From assembly GCA_028532985.1 (NCBI GenBank), contig JANCIK010000005.1:2858501-2922500 (forward strand): DNA of 64,000 bases, in the 5' to 3' direction. How positions within the stretch are numbered: the first letter of the stretch is position 1; each line of letters starts with the position of its first letter. Made by a program: the position numbers and the translations under genes. The notes beneath the pieces were generated by a model. That model searched no databases. It saw only the letters and a list, made by a program, of their open reading frames with translations, and was not told the DNA's origin. Source of the stretch: Stropharia rugosoannulata. Lineage: Eukaryota > Basidiomycota > Agaricomycetes > Agaricales > Strophariaceae. This document shows, in pieces, positions 19,937-28,247 of the stretch.

Positions 19937-20279
19937 ACCGCGTATTTAATATTAAGTCTACTACGTCTTTTGTTACTGCGCTAGCTTCCACTGGTGCTCT
20001 GGTCTGATAAGCGGGTATATGTTTCTCTCTCGGGACATCCCGCCTATGAACTTCATTCAAAGGCCTTACGTCCACGAAAGGTACCTCTGCCACTTGGCTA
20101 GGCGGAGGGTTCACATTTTCCTCTACACTTCTCGTTTGTGCAACCGGCTTCTTTCTAGCGTTCATAACGACTTCAACTATTTTATTTTTATTTTTCATCT
20201 TTGGCTGTTTTTCTAATTTGTCCTCCGGGGCTGATAAACCTACTAAGCTAGCCAACTTATTAGGGTCAGCTGATCCCAT
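19935..20279 (-). CDS. Linker frame between gag and protease
   Basis: 114 residues from ATG 20279 (MGSADPNKLASLVGL), rich in Lys, Pro and Val (KQPKMKNKNKIVEVV), ending KDVVDLILNTR-stop. The frame is -1 relative to gag, and a -1 slip at the AAATTTC heptamer on the gag stop (20300-20294) would fuse it to gag. The usual domain order then continues into RGRHYSGA in the next frame, so it is part of the Gag-Pol polyprotein and not an independent gene. Confidence 0.65.
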   Translation of the reverse strand: MGSADPNKLASLVGLSAPEDKLEKQPKMKNKNKIVEVVMNARKKPVAQTRSVEENVNPPPSQVAEVPFVDVRPLNEVHRRDVPREKHIPAYQTRAPVEASAVTKDVVDLILNTR

Positions 20280-20290
20280 CCTCGAACGCT

Positions 20291-21550
20291 TTAGAAATTT
20301 TCTTGGTCTGCGTCTTCTTGCATTTTACCGTATAGGTATTGCCTGACGTCGTTCAGATCCATTTTGTCCAGAAGAATCTCCAAGTCAGCCTGGGTTGAAT
20401 CACCCGGGTTGAATTGTTCTCCTTCGGCTCTGTGAGCGACTGTGTGGTTGAACTGTATTATACCGGGCTGGTTCCTTGGTTTCACATTAAGATTAACCGT
20501 GACCTTGCCGTCGACAAACAGCGCCTCAACTCGCTCTTTTACTGAGTCCCCTGCTTTTCCCCACGGAACAGGTCTTCCGTCAGCCAATTTAACTTTGCCA
20601 TAGACATCTACCAATATCCATCCTTTAGCTATATGATCCCCTTTTACCGGGCATTCATTTTTCATATGGCCAGACTCATTGCAATAGAAACAAATGCCTG
20701 ACGGGCTGCTGCTAGCACCATACCTAGGTCCATTACTACCTGAGGATTGGGCTAGCACCCTAGACTGCGACATTAACCGGGTTAATTCCTCAATCTTATT
20801 ATTGATAAGTTTCATATTGCTCTCAGCCTGTTTGGCTTGGATATTGAAGGTGTCTTTCATCCTGCATATCTCAGCTTCTACCTTAGTGGACATTTCTGGA
20901 TTAGCCCGGCTGTTTTGGCTTGTACTCGCGCGTGACGTTAACGATTTGTAGGTCGTTCGGGAACCTTGACCAATCGATATAGCCGTCTCGATCACATCGT
21001 CCAATTTATACCTGTCTTCGGGTCGTACTTTTCCTTCTACAGCTTTACTTGTTACCTCCAAACGGCTCTGTACGTTACTTCTAAACTCTGGCTCTAGACA
21101 CTCCAAGAACATTTCCACGGCTTCTCTGTTAGACAGTAAGGCGGGTTCTTTTTGTAGTTTAGAGACCTCGGCTACAAAGCTTCGTATCAAAGATTTCAGG
21201 TCCACGAGGTCGGTCTGATCGATTCCTCTATGATCCTTGCATAGTCGCTGTAATTTCTTAAGCGAACCCCGTTCTTGGTCGGCTGCCTGGGGATATGAGT
21301 CTATCAGTTCACTTTTGAACTTCTCCCAATTTTCCCCAGTATAGGATTTCAGATATTGCCACTCCATTTCTGAAGTCGCATCTGCGTATTTCCCTAGATT
21401 GGTAATCTTTTCCTCGTCCTCTGTGATTGAGTACTTTTTGTATAAGTCCTCCATTCGACTGATGAATCTCAGGAGTTCTTCTGGCTTTTCCGAATCAAAG
21501 GACGGGGCGTCCCTTGATTGGGGGTTGGGCATTCTGCTTTTATCCGCCAT
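20291..21550 (-). CDS. Gag (capsid-nucleocapsid) of the giant element
   Basis: 419 residues from Met 21550. It has a Retrotrans_gag-type helical capsid region (EELLRFISRMEDLYKKYS, YLKSYTGENWEKFKSELI, FLECLEPEFRSNVQSRL), a coiled segment (NIQAKQAESNMKLINNKIEE), and a CCHC zinc knuckle CFYCNESGHMKNEC at about 20652-20693. It forms the particle and binds the RNA. The frame stays open without an ATG for about 100 codons upstream (to about 21850), with a very basic composition. The true start may therefore lie further up, through splicing or a non-AUG codon; 21550 is the first AUG. Confidence 0.85.
   Translation of the reverse strand: MADKSRMPNPQSRDAPSFDSEKPEELLRFISRMEDLYKKYSITEDEEKITNLGKYADATSEMEWQYLKSYTGENWEKFKSELIDSYPQAADQERGSLKKLQRLCKDHRGIDQTDLVDLKSLIRSFVAEVSKLQKEPALLSNREAVEMFLECLEPEFRSNVQSRLEVTSKAVEGKVRPEDRYKLDDVIETAISIGQGSRTTYKSLTSRASTSQNSRANPEMSTKVEAEICRMKDTFNIQAKQAESNMKLINNKIEELTRLMSQSRVLAQSSGSNGPRYGASSSPSGICFYCNESGHMKNECPVKGDHIAKGWILVDVYGKVKLADGRPVPWGKAGDSVKERVEALFVDGKVTVNLNVKPRNQPGIIQFNHTVAHRAEGEQFNPGDSTQADLEILLDKMDLNDVRQYLYGKMQEDADQENF
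20294..20300 (-). promoter_or_regulatory. Candidate -1 ribosomal frameshift heptamer at the gag stop
   Basis: Minus strand reads GAA AAT TTC TAA in the gag frame. AAATTTC has the X-XXY-YYZ form, immediately before the stop. A -1 slip reads AAA TTT CTA AAG and enters the linker frame at 20279 without a stop. Confidence 0.6.
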
Positions 21551-21965
21551 ATTTTCTAGAGGAGGTATACTCTCTGTACTAGTAGTGGTTTGGAAGTTTA
21601 AGCGGGGTACTGGTTTTAAAACTCGTTTACGGACGGTGGGTACTAGACCACTGGATAACCCGGCAGTAACTGAATTTAAAGTCGCGCGTTTCTTAGGAGC
21701 ACCAGGCGGTTGTAATGCGCTGATGGCTAATGAGGAAGTAGCGGCTTGTTTTGCTCGGTCTAACTTAGTCGCTCGTTTGACTGGCGACGACGTTTTACTA
21801 GAGCTTTTGTTTTTAGAACTTTTTGTAACCGGCGAAATCTTTACTAAGATCCAGTAATGATTTCAACCGGGCAGAACTGAATTCTTTATATAAAGAACCC
21901 GTTTATTTAGGTTTATATTATAATAACTGTAATCAGTCTAAAACCCCCTCGCGGTGGGCTCCAGA
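21551..21965 (-). other. 5' leader of the giant element with primer-binding-site candidate
   Basis: Lies between the LTR and the first gag AUG. Read on the minus strand the bases just inside the LTR are TC-TGGAGCCCACCGCGAGG. TGG two bases from the LTR edge is the usual start of a primer-binding site pairing with a tRNA 3' CCA end (plus-strand CCA at 21961-21963). The donor tRNA is not identified. The rest is the open, basic upstream extension of gag described under that entry. Confidence 0.45.
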
Positions 21966-23854
21966 TGAAGGACCTTGTTTGGGTCTGGTCAAGTGCTCAG
22001 TGATGGCCCGTTTGTATGTCCTGCTAGAAATGATCTAACACAACACAACCAACAACCACAACAAAAACACACAACCAATCTCAAACAAATGCTTCTTTAA
22101 TGCGAAGTCGGGGGTCTATGTACAAAAGAAAGACACAGTTGTCTTTTATAATATAAGCCGGGTAAACGTTTTCTTAACACAAAGACTCAGCCCGAGGGGC
22201 GTGGTGGTGTGGTGTGATAAGTGTAGTTTGTGTGCGTATGACGCGAGGTGCTCGAATGAGACTTAGTCTGACACGACGATCAGAAAGAGAACTGAAAACT
22301 GTTTAACCGCTCCAGGTATGTGCGCGACGACACTGCCTGCAAAATAACCGCTCAGGTATACACGTAGTGTTGCCTGCAAAATGACCGCTCCAGGTATGTG
22401 CGCGACGACACTGCCTGCAAAATTAAACCGCTCCAGGTATACGTTAAACGTTGCCTGCAAAACTGCTTCCAGACTCAAGACTTAGTCAAGTAATCCGTCA
22501 AAAGCTTTGAACTCTCTCTAAACTCGCAGTGAGGACTTTAAACCGTATATATTCACTCTAGGTAAATCTACTCGGGGGAACCTGCTATTCTACGTTACAT
22601 GCTGGGGTATTTATACGTTTCTGGGAGACGGGTTTTCGTAGGCGCCCGGAGGTGTTCTCTACTAAAACCTCGCACCCGATTGGTTTGTAGGTCCATACGG
22701 TTCTGCCCGTTTAATTACATTTTAGTCGTTCTAGATGGGTGGAGTAGAAATTTGAAATAACTGAAAAAGGATAGATTCTGAAGGCTTGTCAGGAACGAGC
22801 CTATTTTTAGAACGGTTAAACCGTCTTTTGGTGCCTGGGCGTCTGTCTGCCTCCTGAGTACAGTCAGTTTTACTACGCCTTGGCTTTTTGGAATGTAAGC
22901 CGGGACAGAGTTACCCCACTGGTGAGTCATCTCGCCTCCGACTGTACCCGCTTTTCAGGGTCTATCAGGCTCCTGCCAAATAGCCCGCTATATTCCCTCT
23001 GTATGGCCAGTACGAGGCCTCGCTAATTAGCCCGGTTTATTGACCTTTGCTAATTAGCCCGGTTTATTGACCTTTGCTAATTAACCCGGTATAACGTTCA
23101 GTCAAACGGCCCGGTATAACGACTAAGTCATTTAGCCCGGTATAATGCCTAAGTCAAATAGCCCGGTATAATTACTCAAGTTAAATAACCCGGCATAATG
23201 ATTTGCTTTTCCTAATCTCTCGTTTTCGATGACTGGTTTTTAGAAGACTGACCCGCTATAAGTCTCTAGTCGAGTTTCGTCGTTATGGTTGGTGTCATTT
23301 AACCCGGTATAATTTAACCCGGTATAATGCCTCTGCCTTTGCGCTCCGTTTAACCCGCTTATCTGACTTCCTCGAAACTGAAGACATTACTAAGTGTATT
23401 TCTTGGGCAGTAACTTTGCATTTAGCCCGGTATAATTATACCGGGTTAAATGCGAAGCGTACCCGTGCTCTCCTTTATGCCGGACTTATTATTATTCTAA
23501 CTTTAAGCCGGTCAGATGCGCTTATAAGCCATACTGGTCCTGCGACTAAGTCCAACCGTGAAGGCTTATTAACCCGCTTGTTTAAAGTCTCTTGGTTTAC
23601 TCTCCAGTTAAGTTCTTTAACGTGGACAGTTACCGTCGTCACTTTTACTTAAGCTTTTAGTGTGGTTTCGCTTATAGTTAAAATAGCCCGCTTAATTGAC
23701 TAAGTGGAGGTCTACACTTGTCTTCGTTATTCTCTGTCTCTCATTGGGTCATACTGAAGTCTTTAATATGACTTTAATAGTCTAGACTACTGAAATGATA
23801 GGATTTGTAGTAAAATCGCAAAATTTCATGGCCAGGCACTTAGGTGCCCTATCA
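21966..23854 (-). repeat. LTR of the giant element (5' LTR in element orientation)
   Basis: 1889 bp with the same termini as 7410-9264. It keeps full CCCGG words where the other copy has CCGG, including a perfect palindrome at about 23419-23450 (TTTAGCCCGGTATAATTATA and its partner). It has one extra 27-bp repeat unit near 23035-23090. It would drive the gag-pol transcript to the left. Confidence 0.93.
22306..22463. repeat. ABAB short tandem repeats in the second LTR
   Basis: Same four-unit array as at 7749-7907, unchanged in order and sequence as far as can be read. Confidence 0.8.
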
Positions 23855-25183
23855 CCGGAACAAACTTTGCAGGTCCGTATTTACAGGATCCCCCTCACTT
23901 TACATCTGTGTCGTCTGTCCCAATTCCCTCTCCGAGCGGATCATATCAATGGGGCCATTCAGGTTATCATTCCGTCAACGCTCACTTGGTTGGTGCTCAA
24001 GGTGCGGTGCCGCAGCAGCAGCCTCCCACCCAAGATGTGATGGTGAGCTTCAACTTCTATCAAACGAGTCTTCCTTCCTTGTATAACTGATTATCTGCTA
24101 AATTATATAGATCCAACATCTTTATGGCCGCGACTTGCACCTTGAACACAACATGTCGCGGTTCATCAATTTTTTCGTGGCCCAAAACGCTCAGCTTGGT
24201 AATGAGCTGCAATCCGTGAAAGCTGAGTTCGGGAGCTTAGTCACCATGTACAATGGCCTTGTCACTCGCTACAATGAGACAACAGCAGTGCAAGCGGATA
24301 CAACGGCAGCAACAACTGAGCATACGAATACAACAGCAGCAACAACCGAGCATGTGGATAAGGGGCCGGCTCAGGATTCTGTGTATCTTAAAGAGCTCAG
24401 ACAGGCCTTGAAGGCGGAGGTGGAAGAAGCCGTCGCAACGAGAACTAATGGGCTAAAGGAGAGACTTGACGATCTGGAGCGGGAGAAAACCACACTACGA
24501 ATCAATGTGGACGACCTCAAAGCCAAGATTCTTGTCAAGGATGAAGAGATTCTTGAGCTCTCGCTGCGCTTAGACACGACGAGTGTCTCCATACAGGACA
24601 TAAACAAGTACTTGTCCTTCAAGGTAATACCATGTAACATTATTTGTATCATTGTGTAATAACCGAAATTCAGGATCATATGTCATTAACTCGCATTCGC
24701 CTTCGAACTCTTCTAGACATCCTATACTTTTATTTTTATTTTCATCTGGCCGACAACCCAGTGGAAAGCGCCTCAAAGTTTGATGTCCTCACCTGGTTAA
24801 GACAGCAACTGGGTCATGTTTCGAGAAGTCGGATGTCCTCTTTCAACACAGAGAAGGTTGAAAAGATAAATATGGAAAGGGCGCGCAAGCTGCAAAATCT
24901 GATCGAGAGAAAGGGGTACAGTATGCATCCAGCATACAAGGTCTTGATCTCGAGCGGTTGCCTCCTTTTTGTGTCACAGGAATACATTGATGTACAGGAG
25001 CAAGCCAACTTTGATGCACATACTACCGGTTCCTTTGCAGAGCTCAAAACTGTACTTGATAAGGTCCAAGCCGAAGGTAGAATCACAGAGCTCTGTTCAA
25101 CAGCTGATTTCCAAGGGGTCCTTGGTGTACTTATGTTTGTGCAGGAAGTAATTTCTACCACCGAGTTCACCCCTCATGTCTAG
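23855..25183 (+). pseudogene. 3' part of the split gene (coiled-coil protein)
   Basis: Continues the frame of 7063-7409 after the second CCGG copy. Exons 23859-24042, 24111-24623 and 24674-25183 join in phase 0 with GT-AG introns of 68 and 50 bp. The complete pre-insertion protein would be about 518 aa. Visible: a Pro/Ser/Gln-rich segment, a helix (HNMSRFINFFVAQNAQLGNE), a Thr/Ala repeat (TTAATTEH twice), then a long heptad-rich coiled coil (LKAEVEEAVATRTNGLKERL onward) and a charged C-terminal helical region. Not recognised by family. The stretch from 24715 to 24750 is T-rich and could hide one more intron. Confidence 0.7.
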
Positions 25184-25668
25184 AGCTCATCTCTACTGAC
25201 TGTCGTGACTGCTAAATCACTGCCATGTGTGTTTCATTACTTGTACTAGATGTATCATTATGTTTTCGTCCTTTTGTTTATGCACAATTATTTATATCCC
25301 CTAATTTATTTTGCACATATCCCAATTATATTGCTATCAAACTATGATTGTTTTGTTTAAGAGCAGTATTTCATTGAATTTGTTTTGTCTCTTTGCTGGA
25401 ATCCCTATCATCATAGTCTTTGAATTTTTCTGATGTCTGCTCAACTTTGAAATTTGAGCAAATTGACTCCTGTCATAGTGCTTGCATAGCTCATTATGTC
25501 TCGCTTATTTCAGGGGCAGTAGGAGTCAGGATCTGGAGCATCCGGGACCTAAACCTTTGAGTCAAACCCAATTGATAAAAAACTGAGCCGAGAGACCGAG
25601 TCAACGGCTAAGTAGCATAAATAGTTGATAAAGGACTTAGCTAATTTATTCAATCAAGTGTCACTCCA
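25184..25668. other. Intergenic, nothing recognised
   Basis: AT-rich sequence between the split gene and the first DUF6698-like gene. No coding frame, repeat or RNA gene is seen. Confidence 0.4.
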
Positions 25669-27246
25669 ATGTCTTCCGACGAATCTGCAGCTCAAAATGA
25701 AGTTGAATGTAAAGGGAGTGCTGAAATTGCACGGCTCAAACGTTGTCTTGCTGCATCACAAGAAGAAGTCAAGGAACTTTCTCAGAGGAAAAATAAAAGG
25801 CCACCGTATGCTTCCAAAGTTTGAGTCTCTAGTTATCTTCATAACTTACAAGTTACCGTAAACACTTTCAGGACAACTATTACAATGGGGCGGGGAATTC
25901 GGCGTCTTGTGACCCTCTATGACTCGCTGGAAGACCTCATACAAGCTGCAGATGAACGTAGTGCTGACGAAGTGGAAAATGATGAAGAGGATCTGGTGAC
26001 TCCAGACATATTACAGAGATGCGAGGAGTATGTGCTTTTTTATTCTTATGCTGTTCAACCACTTGACAAGTCCTTAAAGAACAGAAAGGAGATTCTCAGC
26101 ATTTAAAGTTCTCATTCAGGTATTGCCTTCGGTTGCCAAGGCAATCGAAGACCCAAATATCGACATTGATTCTTATTTGATGCAGGTATGGTACTCCTAA
26201 TTTCTTTTGTTCGTCTATTGAGCATACTACATAGTTACAAAAAGGCGCAAATGATGCTCGTAGTGATGATGTTCGACGAATCAAGGAAGAGCTTGCATTA
26301 TGGCTTAATGCAGAATATAAGCCAAATCCCTTGCTAAATGTAAAGTGCAGAAATGATCGTGGGTGGCATAATGATATAACCGGCCGCTTGCTATGCCCCA
26401 TTGACTACAATTGGGAGGCTGAAATGTAAGCCCGCTTTATTAAATTATTCAACATTCTACAAGATCTAAACTACATTTTGCGTACAGAATACGTGATCAA
26501 ATTCGAACAGGTCTTCTCAATATCTCTGAGGATTACTTTCTTCGTTGCTTTTATCCTTATGGGAATGGTGATCCTGACAATGTTGAAAAGGGATTTCTTC
26601 GTAGTGGATTACTTGTTAAGGTATGTTTAAAATTGTCAATTTATTACCTCTCAACTTATATTTTACTTCATGCCTATTTTGCCTGGTAGACCTATTCTAG
26701 CATTTTCACATCACCTTCGTCATCAGATTGTTTTGATGATGTAGATGAGAATGGTTCTGCCAGGAAGAAGCAGCGGTTATCTTCTGAAAGTGCTCATAAA
26801 AAAGCAACAAAGTGCAATGTGGCCAACATTCTTGGCATGGATGGTCATGTCACACCTCGTTCAATTGCCTATGCCGCTGTCTTAGTGAGCTATATATTTT
26901 ATACCTCCTTCTGATTTTCTTATCACAAGTATTCTAGCTAGCATTCAATCTTACCGATGCAGGGTACTGGATGGACATCTATAACCAATTTGATTTCCAT
27001 GCTTTATATACATTTATAGTGGATTTCTTTGAGGCTTCCACCGGTCAGGCAGCAAAGAAGCGCTCTCAGAGCTTGCTCAAATGGTGGACAACGTACGTGT
27101 TTTGGGTTTATCTGGTCTTTACCTTATTCAGACTTCTTAATAGGCAAATCTTTCCTCATCATTCAAAACCATTGGGCAACACCCAAAAGTCTGCAGACAA
27201 GCTCTCAAGGCAGAGGGCAATGCGGGAAACAACCCCAGATATCTGA
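25669..27246 (+). CDS. DUF6698-like protein, copy A
   Basis: Eight exons reconstruct an unbroken protein: 25669-25805, 25872 to about 26037, then pieces starting near 26080, 26236, 26488, 26690, 26939 and 27144, ending TGA 27246. Order: a short coiled coil (EIARLKRCLAASQEEVKEL), GRGIRRLVTLYDSLEDL, an acidic patch, helix VLPSVAKAIEDPNIDIDSYL, ANDARSDDVRRIKEELALWL, the hallmark NDITGRLLCPIDYNW, FYPYGNGDP, EKGFLRSGLLVKTY, a linker with KKQR, TPRSIAYAAVL, FNLTDAGYWMDIYNQFDF and LLKWWTT. This matches the DUF6698 family as I know it from Agaricomycetes, which is often present in dozens of copies. Biochemical function is unknown. Several exon edges are estimates. The intron at 26426 begins GTAAGCCCGCTTTATT, resembling the word found in the retroelement next door. 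Confidence 0.72.
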
Positions 27247-27369
27247 TTCCATTTTGAAGCTATTTAGAATTTAGAATTTTCAGAATTAAATAAATAATTG
27301 AATAGATATATTGATTCTGCATCTGGTTAATGATTTATCTGAGTTTATGTGTGACCTTGGTGTGACCTC

Positions 27370-27843
27370 AATCATAAAGCTTGTTATCCCACTTGTGCAT
27401 AACAAACAGATTTGTTGCATAAGTGTCCTGTGGTAACATATATTGTCTGATGTGTAAGCTATTAACATATTTCCTGCATACAGATCATTGATAAAGCTTG
27501 TTATCCCACTTGTGCGTAACAAACAGATTTGTTGCATAAGTGTCCTGTGGTAACATATATTGTCTGATATGTAAGCTATTAACATATTTCCTGCATACAG
27601 ATCATTGATAAAGCTTGTTATCCCACTTGTGCGTAACAAACAGATTTGTTGCATAAGTGTCCTGTGATAACATATATTGTCTGATGTGTAAGCTATTAAC
27701 ATATTTCCTGCATACAGATCATTGATAAAGCTTGTTATCCCACTTGTGCGTAACAAACAGATTTGTTGCATAAGTGTCCTGTGGTAACATATATTGTCTG
27801 ATGTGTAAGCTATTAGTGTGTTTTCTGCAAACAGATCATTCAT
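27370..27843. repeat. 117-bp tandem repeat, four copies
   Basis: The word AAAGCTTGTTATCCCACTTG recurs at 27376, 27493, 27610 and 27727, an exact 117-bp period. Copies differ at only a few bases, with the outermost edges more diverged. It lies directly downstream of DUF6698 copy A. Confidence 0.92.
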
Positions 27844-28247
27844 ACAATCCCTTATCTCACATATCAGTGGCCAATATATCTTCTACAAAGTAATACTTTG
27901 GCATAATAATATTTTATATTATAATACCTGAACAATAGTTGTGAAAATTTAGCTCTTGAAAACATCTTTATGCAATTGTATCATTTTCTATAATAATTCC
28001 TTGGAATGACAACAAATATAACTATTTATACAGTATACAAACCAATAAAAGTATTTGTACAGCACATAAGCCCATGCAAGTCTGGCATCAAAATTATGTC
28101 AATTATTAAAATGGGGTGGCAGTATAATGTACTTATATAGTGTGTTGCAAGCTTGGTTAGGTATTACATGGATTTTATCTTGTTATATGTATTACAAAGG
28201 CCTTAAAAGCCATTATGCCACCTTACCAATTTTCCCATATTTCACTG
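27844..28247. other. AT-rich spacer before DUF6698 copy B
   Basis: Strongly AT-rich with no coding frame. Probably the promoter region of the next gene. Confidence 0.4.

Larger units (their letters stand above)
7410..23854 (-). mobile_element. Giant Ty3/gypsy LTR retrotransposon with antisense cargo genes
   Basis: 16,445 bp with near-identical long LTRs (TG...CA ends) and 4-bp CCGG direct repeats at 7406-7409 and 23855-23858. In element orientation (minus strand) the order is: LTR, primer-binding-site candidate, gag with zinc knuckle, linker frame, protease, reverse transcriptase, RNase H, integrase. After that comes a 5.8-kb segment with four spliced genes on the opposite strand, then polypurine tract and LTR. 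The protease-RT-RNaseH-integrase order defines Ty3/gypsy (Metaviridae). The high LTR identity points to recent insertion. Several frame breaks in pol are noted under the individual parts. Confidence 0.92.

Noticed and set aside
27286..27843. 185-residue minus-strand frame with a 39-residue repeat
   Set aside because: It is a by-product of the 117-bp satellite, whose period is divisible by three. No upstream context or family supports a protein.
27370..27843. CRISPR-like array
   Set aside because: The repeats are contiguous 117-bp units without unique spacers, in a eukaryotic genome. It is a satellite.
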